Shown: piece by piece, positions 33,615 through 41,485 of the stretch | Layout: each line of letters starts with the position of its first letter | Numbering within the stretch: the stretch's first letter is position 1 | From: Tolypothrix bouteillei VB521301 | GTDB lineage: Bacteria > Cyanobacteriota > Cyanobacteriia > Cyanobacteriales > Nostocaceae | Assembly (NCBI RefSeq): GCF_000760695.4 | Contig: NZ_JHEG04000001.1 | Location: 6,986,405-7,030,467 of the forward strand | DNA length: 44,063 nt | Direction: 5' to 3' | Notes under the pieces: model-generated | Told to the model about the DNA's origin: nothing | The model's database searches: none | What the model saw: only the letters and a program-made list of their open reading frames with translations | Translations under genes and position numbers: made by a program

Positions 33615-33869
33615 ATGATTAGTCCGCAGCAAGTTGAGGAAATGATTAAGGCTGAACTGCCAGATGCCGTAGTTCAAGTGCAAGACTTGACTGGAGGCGG
33701 TGACCATTATCAAGTCACTGTTGTGTCATCGCACTTTGCAGGTAAGGGATTGGTACAACAACACCAGTTAGTTTACAGTGCAGTACGGCAAGCTATGTCT
33801 ACTGAAGCTATCCACGCCCTAGCCCTCAAAACCTATACTCCAGATAGTTGGCAAACGGCTAATGGCTGA
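33615..33869 (+). CDS. bolA: BolA family protein
   Basis: 84 aa from ATG 33615; the open frame extends upstream to 33555, but that part is not BolA-like. MISPQQVEEMIKAELPDAVVQVQDLTGGGDHYQVTVVSSHFAGKGLVQQHQLVYSAV is the compact BolA core, with the GGGDHY segment and the invariant His of the QQHQLVY helix. BolA proteins bind monothiol glutaredoxins through a shared Fe-S cluster and take part in iron regulation. A CGFS glutaredoxin gene follows at 34117, as expected. The last residues (TANG) come from the heptamer repeat. Confidence 0.92.
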   Translation: MISPQQVEEMIKAELPDAVVQVQDLTGGGDHYQVTVVSSHFAGKGLVQQHQLVYSAVRQAMSTEAIHALALKTYTPDSWQTANG

Positions 33870-33881
33870 TGGCTGATGGCT

Positions 33882-34022
33882 AATGGTGAGACCAGCCTTG
33901 TAGACGGGTTTCCCGCGCCCTAGGGACTGGCGTTTGCGTATAGCCCTTCCGGGCATAGCCTGCGGCATTGCGGAGCGTGTGCCTTGCACATAGCGTCTCC
34001 GTTCCTGAGATACAAGGGAGGG
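33882..34022. repeat. Composite dispersed repeat between bolA and grxD
   Basis: Same composite as 26178-26337: GTGAGACCAG...ACGGGTTTCCC...GGGACTGG, one CGTATAGCCC-hairpin-GGGCATAGCC unit, and GGAGCGTGTGCCTTGCACATAGCGTCTCC. It is bordered by heptamers at 33858-33881 and 34022-34084 (TAATGGC, then TAGCAAT). It separates two genes that are functionally linked, so any operon now spans a 247-bp repeat block. Confidence 0.75.
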
Positions 34023-34116
34023 CTAATGGCTAGTGGCTAATGGAAAACTGACAATTAGCAATTAGCAATTAGCAATTAACAATTAAACCAAAAATAAGTT
34101 AGGAAATAACGAGACA

Positions 34117-34440
34117 ATGACTCCAGAACTTAAAGAGCGACTCGATAGTTTAGTAAAGCAAAACAAAATTTTAGTGTTCATGAAAGGCACCAAACTGATG
34201 CCCATGTGTGGCTTCTCTAACAATGTTGTTCAAATACTGAATACATTGGGTGTTCCTTTTGAAACAATTAATGTACTTGACGAGCCCGATATTCGCCAAG
34301 GTATTAAGGAATACTCTAATTGGCCTACTATCCCTCAAGTTTATATCAATGGTCAGTTTGTAGGTGGTTCGGACATCTTAATTGAACTCTACCAAAAAGG
34401 CGAGTTACAGCAAATGGTAGAAGTCGCTTTAGCGTCGTAA
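34117..34440 (+). CDS. grxD: Monothiol glutaredoxin (Grx4/CGFS type)
   Basis: 107 aa. The CGFS active site is in [15 protein letters not shown], with KGTKLMP before it and [29 protein letters not shown] after it (glutathione-binding TIPQVY and GGSD). It binds a [2Fe-2S] cluster with glutathione and BolA and serves in cluster transfer and iron sensing rather than as a general reductase. bolA is directly upstream, separated by a repeat block. A hairpin follows the stop. Confidence 0.95.
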   Translation: MTPELKERLDSLVKQNKILVFMKGTKLMPMCGFSNNVVQILNTLGVPFETINVLDEPDIRQGIKEYSNWPTIPQVYINGQFVGGSDILIELYQKGELQQMVEVALAS

Positions 34441-34449
34441 AAGCAAAAA

Positions 34450-34486
34450 CCCTCAGCAGATTTTGAAACCTGGGGTTTGCTGAGGG
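34450..34486 (+). terminator. Hairpin downstream of grxD
   Basis: CCCTCAGCA (34450-34458) pairs with TGCTGAGGG (34478-34486), a perfect 9-bp stem with a 19-nt loop, 9 bp past the stop. An A run precedes the left arm on the plus strand, which gives a U run for minus-strand transcripts, so it may work in both directions. Confidence 0.55.
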
Positions 34487-34609
34487 AATAAATTGAGCTA
34501 AAAACTGTCTCCAAAAATTTCGATCGCTGCTACGTGGTGACAAAGCAGATAATTATGCTATAATCATCTGCGTTGATTTCTAGATGGCTGCGACTACCTG
34601 CACCAGGCA

Positions 34610-34858
34610 TTAGTAGTAATCTGGTTGGGGTTGTGTTTGTGTCATTGTAAAGTTTGAAACATCGTGTAAGTAGCGGCTTGCTTCCTCCTCTAAGCGATGA
34701 ATCAGATACGGCTCAATGGCATTACCGTGACGCAGCGCGGCTAAATAGCCATCCAAATACATCCGCATATCATCCATGCGATAACCGCGATTCCATAGCT
34801 CGACGAAGGCGTCGGTTAGTCTTTGGTAATAGCGGATGGTTTGTGTGTCTTGGAGCAT
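34610..34858 (-). CDS. Small conserved cyanobacterial protein, DUF6761-like
   Basis: 82 aa from ATG 34858 (the open frame starts at 34981, but the first 41 codons do not look conserved). The sequence begins MLQDTQTIRYYQRLTDAFVE and contains WNRGYRMDDMRMYLDGYLAALRHGNAIEPYLIHRLEEEASRYL; it is all helical. I recall this as the cyanobacterial family DUF6761; function is unknown. The tail TQTQPQPDYY is polar. Soluble, single gene. Confidence 0.75.
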   Translation of the reverse strand: MLQDTQTIRYYQRLTDAFVELWNRGYRMDDMRMYLDGYLAALRHGNAIEPYLIHRLEEEASRYLHDVSNFTMTQTQPQPDYY

Positions 34859-35077
34859 AACGGCTGTTGAAATCTGTTTGGAAAAAAGATTGTAGTCGAT
34901 TTGAAACCAGATGTGAAGTCCCACATCTAGTTTTGCATTGACGAATGGGTATTGATATCTTCCTCTTTGGGGAAACCCCAAGAGCTAGCTACAAATTATT
35001 TAGATCCTATTCCATAAATTAGGGAATAGGGTTGACTGGTAAGTTATTGTTATAATTCAAGGGAAGAATGGCATAAG

Positions 35078-35356
35078 TCATTTTGGGGGGTAGAGTACAT
35101 TAGTAGGAGAGTCTTTGCTATTTGTTGCGATCGCAGGATTGGTAAGCAGCACTCTATCCATAGCAGGGTATTTAACAGAAAGTAGTTTTGATAAGTCTAA
35201 CAAAAATTTAAGAATATTACTAATTTGGCTTGGCATAAGGCATTGATTAAACACCTTGCCCGTATAAGTATTGGTAAATTTGAAGCTAATAGCAATTGAA
35301 GTAACAAGGATTACAAAACATAGGACATATGCTTTGTTACCTTGAAGGTCATACAT
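35078..35356 (-). CDS. Possible small membrane-anchored protein
   Basis: About 92 aa if started at ATG 35356, divergent from and next to the response-regulator ATG at 35358. The N-terminus has one hydrophobic segment (YVLCFVILVTSIAISF) and the remainder reads NILKFLLDLSKLL and DRVLLTNPAIATNSKDSP. No family is recognised. The 34859-35357 gap otherwise holds no gene. It may be real or chance. Confidence 0.3.
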   Translation of the reverse strand: MYDLQGNKAYVLCFVILVTSIAISFKFTNTYTGKVFNQCLMPSQISNILKFLLDLSKLLSVKYPAMDRVLLTNPAIATNSKDSPTNVLYPPK

Positions 35357-35357
35357 A

Positions 35358-36137
35358 ATGAGGGGTCTTGCCACCGTGGGTTCGGTTTGTATTGAAATCG
35401 TTGAGGGAAATCCCCATCTGAGGTCATTGCTAGGCTGGCACTTGCAACAACTGGACTATCGGGTGCATCAAGCTGCAAGTATATATCAAGCTAGGGAAGT
35501 CTTTTTAAGCAATCAGCCAACATTAGTCATTCTTGATGCCGATTTACCTGATGGTGATGGCATTGAGTTTTGTCGTTGGTTGCACCGTCAGCAGCAGCCT
35601 CTAATTCTCATGCTATCTGCACGAAGTAATGAGGCTGACATCGTTGCTGGGTTAAAAGCAGGGGCAGATGATTATCTCAGCAAACCTTTTGGGATGCAGG
35701 AATTTTTAGCACGAGTGGAAGCACTCATTCGTCGAAAACGCACGCCTGTTGCACCTGCTTATTTGGATTATGGTGCTTTGCAAATCGACCTGGTACAGCG
35801 TCGAGTTCGTTACCAGGGAGAGTTCATTGACCTAACACCACAAGAATTTAGTTTGCTTTATGTTTTAGCACAAGCTGGAGGAGTCCCTTTGAGTCGGTCA
35901 GAACTTTTGCGTCGTGCTTGGCCAGATGCTATTGATAATCCCCGCACTATTGATACACACGTTTTATCTTTGAGGAAAAAAGTGGAATTAGATCCACGCC
36001 AACCAAGTTTAATTCAAACTATCCGTAATGTTGGTTATAGATTTAACATGGAAGTTCTCAACGCTAACAACCCACAATCAACAACAAAAATCCCGAAGGA
36101 AAGATTTCACAATCAACGTTCAACGGTTAGTGGTTAG
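35358..36137 (+). CDS. OmpR/PhoB-type response regulator
   Basis: 259 aa. Receiver about residues 10-120: phospho-acceptor Asp60 (VILDADLPDGDG), Ser87 in MLSARS, Lys109 (LSKPFG). The usual acidic pair near the N-terminus reads EGN (Glu16, Asn18), so the acidic pocket is incomplete. The OmpR winged helix covers about 135-230 (IDLTPQEFSLLYVLAQAGGVPLSRSELLRRAWP, RTIDTHVLSLRKKVE, IRNVGYRF). The C-terminal 27 residues are polar. It is a DNA-binding regulator with no kinase gene beside it. Some cyanobacterial regulators act without phosphorylation; whether this one does is open. Confidence 0.88.
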   Translation: MRGLATVGSVCIEIVEGNPHLRSLLGWHLQQLDYRVHQAASIYQAREVFLSNQPTLVILDADLPDGDGIEFCRWLHRQQQPLILMLSARSNEADIVAGLKAGADDYLSKPFGMQEFLARVEALIRRKRTPVAPAYLDYGALQIDLVQRRVRYQGEFIDLTPQEFSLLYVLAQAGGVPLSRSELLRRAWPDAIDNPRTIDTHVLSLRKKVELDPRQPSLIQTIRNVGYRFNMEVLNANNPQSTTKIPKERFHNQRSTVSG

Positions 36138-36177
36138 TTATTAGTTGCTAGGAGAATTAATAACCAATAACCACTGA

Positions 36178-37059
36178 TTAAAATTCAAATTCATCTTGAG
36201 CTTTAGCTTTTATTAAATTCTCTTTTACGTTAGCCCAATTTATATGAGGGACTTTTTGATTGCTTATTAAACGACCTTGCTGTAAATATAACAAGCACGT
36301 ACAAAACTCCTGGCACAGATCGAGTTGGTGATTGACCATAAGAACAGTTGTTTGCTGGTTTTGAGCAAGCTGGCACAGTATCTGTATCAAATGTTCTGCC
36401 TTCCCCGCATCTAGGGCTGATGTTGGTTCGTCCAGTAGCAGAATTTTTGGTTGAATGACTAAAGCACGGGCAATTGCCACCAGCTGTCTTTGTCCTGCAG
36501 AAAGTTGTACCTCAGCCCGTCCCAACCAATCATCTGGAATTTGTAACTGTTCTATCCAATAAGTGACACGTTGTTGGACGATCTGTTTCGATAAGCCTCG
36601 TAGAACTAGGGGATACGCCAAAGCTTCTTTCACTGACATCCCCAAGAGTTTGGATTCTTGTGGTACTAATGTGACGGATGAACGAAGTTGCAATGCGGGA
36701 ATTTGACGGTACTCTTGATTCTCCAGATAGATTTTGCCATTTGAATATTCGCTTAAACGGTTTAACACCCGTAACAGATAACTTTTGCCTGCACCAGAAG
36801 ATCCAGTAATAGCTATGCGATCGCCCTCAAATACCTCAAAAGAAATATCCTGTAGTATGGGGTATCCTAACTGTTCGCCTTTTTTCTGAGTTTTCAAACT
36901 AGCAAACAAGCTGACTTGTTCTAAGCGCAGTAATGCTTTGGGAGTAGGTTGTCCCATTTGCGAGTCTTGCTGAATTTCCAATTTTAACCTTTCCGCTTTA
37001 AAATTAACGTGAATTCGACAGACCTCACCCTCTTCTTGAAGGAGCGTGGAGAACAACAT
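36178..37059 (-). CDS. ABC transporter ATP-binding protein (YbbL/FetA-like)
   Basis: 293 aa as the open frame; MGQPTPKALLRLEQVSLF at residue 35 (36957) is the likely true start. Walker A is GSSGAGKS, the Q loop is VTLVPQE, the signature LSAGQRQL, Walker B ILLLDEPTSALD, and the switch His is in MVNHQLDL. Single nucleotide-binding domain. No permease gene is next to it, so its partner is elsewhere; similarity to YbbL/FetA exporters is only general. The short convergent gap to the response regulator (40 bp) carries TTAGTGG-type repeats. Confidence 0.8.
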   Translation of the reverse strand: MLFSTLLQEEGEVCRIHVNFKAERLKLEIQQDSQMGQPTPKALLRLEQVSLFASLKTQKKGEQLGYPILQDISFEVFEGDRIAITGSSGAGKSYLLRVLNRLSEYSNGKIYLENQEYRQIPALQLRSSVTLVPQESKLLGMSVKEALAYPLVLRGLSKQIVQQRVTYWIEQLQIPDDWLGRAEVQLSAGQRQLVAIARALVIQPKILLLDEPTSALDAGKAEHLIQILCQLAQNQQTTVLMVNHQLDLCQEFCTCLLYLQQGRLISNQKVPHINWANVKENLIKAKAQDEFEF

Positions 37060-37144
37060 TCTGAGAGCGCTTTTGAAGCCCCTCTCCTTGCAGGAGAGGA
37101 GTTTGGGGCGAAGTCTGTTTTAACTGCATCGAACTCACGTTATT

Positions 37145-37687
37145 TTAAGTGACTCCAGCAACAGCTGTTGCGATCGTCCAGACATCGACTAATAACAGCA
37201 GAAATGTAAATCCTAATAAAATCACATACATCCAAGGTTGAGCTAAAGGATATACATCTGCTGTGTCTATCCCTGTTTTTTCTTGAACAATTTGAACTAA
37301 ACGAGCAAACCCCACGATCCGCATTGGTAGTAAGTACGCTTTACCATCCTGAGAGAGAAAATAGTAAACTAGCCCGCCTTGTCCTGTGGTACGGGGTTTT
37401 AAGCTTTTAATTTCTACCCAAGGTAAAGACCATCCCTTGCGAAAAAAACGCGGTACCCATTTAGGATAAGTAACCTGAATTTCTCGGTCATCCACAATCA
37501 CGCGTTCACTTAATGCTGCGTATAAGGCTATCAACCCAATAGCAATACCTACCCACAGAAGTGTTGGTGGTACGGGCGCTTGTGTAACTTGCGCTAAGAA
37601 AGGCAATGGTGTAGTCAGTGCTACATATAAAGATAAAAGAGTAATTCTAATTAAGGGCGAGAGACGAAAAGTAGAGGATGATTCCAT
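37145..37687 (-). CDS. Conserved cyanobacterial membrane protein
   Basis: 180 aa. Two N-terminal hydrophobic segments (LIRITLLSLYVALTTPLPFL and LLWVGIAIGLIALYAALS), a cytoplasmic or lumenal PH-like region (VIVDDREIQVTYPKWVPRFFRKGWSLPWVEIKSLKPRTTGQGGLVYYFLSQDGKAYLLPMRI), and a C-terminal segment (WMYVILLGFTFLLLLVDVW). The middle resembles bacterial PH-domain-type membrane proteins. Function is unknown. It lies in a run of minus-strand genes with the ABC ATPase 85 bp downstream. Confidence 0.7.
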   Translation of the reverse strand: MESSSTFRLSPLIRITLLSLYVALTTPLPFLAQVTQAPVPPTLLWVGIAIGLIALYAALSERVIVDDREIQVTYPKWVPRFFRKGWSLPWVEIKSLKPRTTGQGGLVYYFLSQDGKAYLLPMRIVGFARLVQIVQEKTGIDTADVYPLAQPWMYVILLGFTFLLLLVDVWTIATAVAGVT

Positions 37688-37790
37688 TTTTGAACTTGGG
37701 TTGGTTAGTTTAACACGCCTAATCCCACACTAGCTAAAAACGATCGCTTTCGTAATCTGGTTCCAAAAAACCATCCAAGACCAACATTGA

Positions 37791-38252
37791 CTAAGGCAAA
37801 TACTTTTGTACGACACTCCATCCTGTCAGCGACACCCAGATAAAAGCAAATAACAGAACGATGTTGGTTCCGACATGGACGCGCTTAGCCCAAGGACGTG
37901 TGGAATGAACCAGCAAAGCACTTCCTGCAGAAACTAAAACAAGTAAAACAACGATCGCGCCTGCATAAAGATGTGAAGAATGACCTAAAGAACCGAAGTG
38001 ACCGAGAGTCCCAATAATGCCAATCAGCAACAGCAGCAAAACTAAACTTACCATACAACTGCCGATAAGCAAGTGAAGAGCGCGTATATCCGTATTGTCT
38101 GTAGAACCCTGAAAGAAAAAAGGAAGACGTTCCGATGTTCTGCTAAAAAACATCCAAACTCCCGTAAATGCTAGCACCACGTAAGCCAGCAACGACAAGC
38201 CCATCGACCATGCTGCTATTTTCCACAACCAGACAAAAGAAGGTAGATCCAT
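37791..38252 (-). CDS. DUF4079 family membrane protein
   Basis: 153 aa from ATG 38252 (MDLPSFVWLWKIAAWSMGLS); the open frame runs to 38387, but that part is made of a short GGGACAAGG-type repeat and is unlikely to be coding. Four transmembrane segments: AWSMGLSLLAYVVLAFTGVWMF, LLIGSCMVSLVLLLLLIGIIGTL, LYAGAIVVLLVLVSAGSALLV, and VGTNIVLLFAFIWVSLTGW. HFGSLGHSSHLYAG and RPWAKRVHVGTN are typical of DUF4079, a cyanobacterial and plastid-related family of unknown role, probably thylakoid or plasma membrane. Confidence 0.82.
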   Translation of the reverse strand: MDLPSFVWLWKIAAWSMGLSLLAYVVLAFTGVWMFFSRTSERLPFFFQGSTDNTDIRALHLLIGSCMVSLVLLLLLIGIIGTLGHFGSLGHSSHLYAGAIVVLLVLVSAGSALLVHSTRPWAKRVHVGTNIVLLFAFIWVSLTGWSVVQKYLP

Positions 38253-38379
38253 ATTTAATGGGGAAAAAGGGGACAAGGGAGACAAGGAGGACAAAGGAGA
38301 ATTTTTATAACAATACCCAAAATCCAAAATAAAAGGGCTGCTGAGTACAGCAACCCTCAAACTAAGCAAATTTGTTTTC

Positions 38380-38775
38380 TTAATCAACAGATACTAAACC
38401 AGTGACATTTAAAGATTTTATAGAATCTCCGGTTTTTGTATGAATGGCTTGAACAATTGGTTTTTTATGAAAAGGATCTATTTCTGACTGAGAGGTTGTT
38501 GCTAACTCGTAATTGCTAGCTTCATTAACGACAAGGCGATTGCACGGAATTCTATCCGATAAAATTGCACTTGCCATCATACCCGTGTGAATCTCTAGGT
38601 GAGCTTCTCTAGGTGCTTCAAACACTAACCGTTGTCCGGGAAAAACAACCCTTTCAAAGTACCAATTAGGAATGTTTGATATGCGTGCCACTTGTATTTT
38701 ACTTGTGGCATTCACGTAGCAGCAGAAAAGTGTAGCCGATTGCTCGGGTGGTAGAGGATCTAGTATTTGAGCCAT
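38380..38775 (-). CDS. DUF1830 family protein
   Basis: 131 aa. The DUF1830 domain is at about residues 16-85: LFCCYVNATSKIQVARISNIPNWYFERVVFPGQRLVFEAPREAHLEIHTG, with the CCYVN start and FPGQRLVFEA core. It is small, beta-rich and soluble, and restricted to cyanobacteria. The C-terminal 40 residues (KKPIVQAIHTKTGDSIKSLN) are variable. Function is unknown. It is the first gene of the minus-strand run toward DUF4079. Confidence 0.85.
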   Translation of the reverse strand: MAQILDPLPPEQSATLFCCYVNATSKIQVARISNIPNWYFERVVFPGQRLVFEAPREAHLEIHTGMMASAILSDRIPCNRLVVNEASNYELATTSQSEIDPFHKKPIVQAIHTKTGDSIKSLNVTGLVSVD

Positions 38776-39795
38776 AACTGCTGAGGAGCTTTATTTACGC
38801 CACTATTTTATATTACATCAGATAAAGCTAACACCGATCGATCCCCACATGCTGTAACTGCGACTACCATATGAACTTTTACACACGATCTCTATCTTAA
38901 GGTATGCCAGAGATATGAAAATTTTGTAAAAATTTATGCCTTTTACGCAATTACACATTACACGCAAGCAAATACGCTCTCCGTACCTCTTAAAAATTAA
39001 ATATAGCTATACTGCCATTGTCTGTTTTGCAGCTGAACTCTATAAGTAACCACTGTGGATCGTAGTATTTCTTAAATGAACCAGAATGGTATTGTAAAGA
39101 TATGAAAATATTTTTTTCATATCTTCTATCTCTAAAGGATATGTATCCAATAATCAGTAACCCGTAATTGGCGATCGCTCACCTGTTACCGGAGATCGTT
39201 AAATCCCCAGACTTATAAAGTAGGAAATTTGAATAATGAATCGATTGATTTTTTCCCTAAATTTATTTAGGAGGTACAGCAGTTCTAAATCATTCCTAAA
39301 AAATTGAAACTGCTATAGGTAGGACTAAAGCCAACCACGTGTCCTATTTTGTGGGCTAAAGCCCTACCTACTTAGATTTCATACCTCAAACAGGGTTCCT
39401 GGAGTTCCAAAATTTCACCATAAAGTTTGAAAACCATTCTTAACTCCCCTCCAAGCCCCTATAAAAACAAAACCATTAAACAAGTTGAGAAGAGAAGTGA
39501 AAATGTCAAGTAAAATTAGAGAGAGGACACAAAACATAACAAAACTCATATAAAAGCAGTTATTGCCAGTACACGAGGTGCGAAAATAAGGCAACCATGA
39601 GTAACAGACAAAAAGCTTGTATTGTATGCTTTTGCGCCTTCTGCCACGCAACTTGCTGTAGCTAGTGAAACCACGCACGGCGATCGCTCGTGGGGCAAAT
39701 CCCCAAGATCGCGTTGCCTCACCACTGCAGTGACTCCTCTAACGAGAGTAGTTCTGCGTTTTTGTACTAGTGCTGTCTCTCCGAACAAAGGCAAA
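38776..39795. other. Long gene-free stretch with repeats, upstream of the radical SAM gene
   Basis: About 1 kb. 38776-39300 is AT-rich with no ORF of note and one HIP1 site near 39174. 39316-39370 is an inverted repeat (TAGGTAGG-CTAAAGCC type). 39620-39795 holds palindromic repeat sequence (CACGGCGATCGCTCGTGGGG, GGGGCAAATCCCC, AACGAGAGTAGTT) which stays open in the radical SAM frame and in an opposite-strand frame, but neither looks like protein. The radical SAM promoter must lie here. Confidence 0.5.
39316..39370. repeat. Imperfect inverted repeat of the GTAGG/CTAAAGCC type
   Basis: TAGGTAGGACTAAAGCC at the left pairs imperfectly with GGGCTAAAGCCCTACCTA at the right (about 15 of 18 positions, from inspection). 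This GTAGGGCTAAAGCCC motif is a dispersed cyanobacterial repeat. It lies between divergent genes, so a terminator role is unlikely. Confidence 0.5.
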
Positions 39796-41388
39796 ATGGA
39801 AGTCAAGACACCTGTGATGGAAAACCGAATTCTTTACGTCCGCCTTCCTTGTAACCCTATCTTTCCTATTGGGGTTGTCTATCTTTCAGACCACGTCCAC
39901 AAGCTGTTCCCCAGCGTCGGGCAGAGGATTTTTGATTTAGGAACAGTACCACCCATCGATTATGCCACTGCCCTAGATCGCTGTATTGATGAATTTAAGC
40001 CAACACTGCTCGTATTTTCTTGGAGAGATATCCAAATTTATGCTCCTGTTGGTGGGCGTGGGGGTAACCCATTGCAGTATTCCTTTGAGTTCTTTTATTC
40101 AAAGAATCCCTTTGTAAAATTACATGGGGCAATAGGCAGCTTGCGGATGCTTGTCAGTTATTACACAGAACTATGGCGTAACTTAGATCTCATCAAACGC
40201 GGATTAAAACGTGCCCGACAGTACAATAAAGATACACGTCTGGTGGTTGGTGGTGGTGCAGTCAGTGTATTTTACGAACAGCTGAAAACAAGCCTGCCCG
40301 AGGGAACTATTGTTTCTGTAGGGGAGGGCGAAACTCTACTTGCAAAACTTTTAAGTGGTAGAGATTTTCAAGATGAACGTTGTTATGTAGTAGGAGAGAC
40401 ACAACCACGCCCGCGTCTGATCCACGAACAACCTACTCCATTAGAGAAAACGGCTTGTAACTATGATTATATAGAAAGTATTTGGCCGGAGTTCAGTTAC
40501 TATCTCGAAGAAGCTGACTTTTACATCGGTGTACAAACCAAACGGGGTTGCCCCCACAATTGCTGCTATTGTGTTTACACTGTTGTTGAAGGAAAACAGG
40601 TTCGCATCAATCCATCTGATGAAGTGGTGGCGGAGATGCGCCAACTTTACAATCGCGGTATACGGAACTTTTGGTTTACGGATGCTCAATTTATTCCAGC
40701 TAGAAAATTTATCGATGATGCTGAGGAACTTCTACAGAAAATCATTGATTCTGGCATGACGGATATTCATTGGGCAGCTTACATCCGCGCTGACAACTTG
40801 ACACCCAAAATGTCTGAGTTGATGGTGAAAACTGGAATGAACTACTTTGAAATTGGTATTACCAGTGGCTCTCAGGAACTAGTTCGCAAAATGCGAATGG
40901 GGTACAACTTGCGAACGGTTCTACAGAATTGCCGGGACTTAAAAGCAGCAGGATTCAACGACTTAGTTTCCGTCAACTACTCCTTTAACGTTATTGATGA
41001 ACGTCCGGAAACGATTCGCCAAACCATCGCTTACCATCGGGAACTCGAAAGGATTTTTGGTGCTGATAAAGTCGAACCTGCTATCTTTTTTATTGGGCTG
41101 CAACCTCACACTCATTTAGAAGAGTATGGTTTTAAAGAGGGAATCATTCAACCCGGCTGGAATCCCATGAGCCTTATGCCATGGAACTTCAGAAAACTTC
41201 TGTGGAATCCCGAACCTCTTGGTTCCTTCTTTGGTAAGGTTTGTTTGGAAGCATGGCAACGCAATCCAAATGATTTTGGACGGGAAGTCATGAAAATCCT
41301 AGAAGAAAAGTTCGGCTGTGCCGATCTAGAAGAAGCGCTTTCCGCACCCGTTGAGAGTAAAGACAAACAACTCGTTGGTGTCGCTTAG
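39796..41388 (+). CDS. B12-binding-type radical SAM protein
   Basis: 530 aa from ATG 39796 (MEVKTPVMENRILYVRLPCNP). The frame opens 58 codons earlier through repeat sequence, which is excluded. Residues about 5-195 form a B12-binding-like Rossmann region (GVVYLSDHVHKL, TLLVFSWRDIQIY, DTRLVVGGGAVSVFYEQLKTSLP, GEGETLLAKLL), without an obvious DxHxxG cobalamin motif. The radical SAM core has CxxxCxxC at Cys252, Cys256, Cys259 (KRGCPHNCCYC) for the 4Fe-4S cluster. I recall cyanobacterial homologues annotated as photosystem II high-light-acclimation radical SAM proteins; substrate is not known. The DICT/HD-GYP-like gene follows 97 bp downstream. Confidence 0.82.
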   Translation: MEVKTPVMENRILYVRLPCNPIFPIGVVYLSDHVHKLFPSVGQRIFDLGTVPPIDYATALDRCIDEFKPTLLVFSWRDIQIYAPVGGRGGNPLQYSFEFFYSKNPFVKLHGAIGSLRMLVSYYTELWRNLDLIKRGLKRARQYNKDTRLVVGGGAVSVFYEQLKTSLPEGTIVSVGEGETLLAKLLSGRDFQDERCYVVGETQPRPRLIHEQPTPLEKTACNYDYIESIWPEFSYYLEEADFYIGVQTKRGCPHNCCYCVYTVVEGKQVRINPSDEVVAEMRQLYNRGIRNFWFTDAQFIPARKFIDDAEELLQKIIDSGMTDIHWAAYIRADNLTPKMSELMVKTGMNYFEIGITSGSQELVRKMRMGYNLRTVLQNCRDLKAAGFNDLVSVNYSFNVIDERPETIRQTIAYHRELERIFGADKVEPAIFFIGLQPHTHLEEYGFKEGIIQPGWNPMSLMPWNFRKLLWNPEPLGSFFGKVCLEAWQRNPNDFGREVMKILEEKFGCADLEEALSAPVESKDKQLVGVA

Positions 41389-41485
41389 ATTACGAGGAAG
41401 GGGTGATGGGGTAAAATTGCCCCCACTCCCCCACTCCCAACTTCCCACTCTCCCACCCCCTCTGCGATTCATCCTATAAAATCCC

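Noticed and set aside
39622..39795. 58-codon N-terminal extension of the radical SAM gene and an opposing minus-strand frame
   Set aside because: Both read through palindromic repeat DNA; the family N-terminus begins at the Met at 39796 or 39817.
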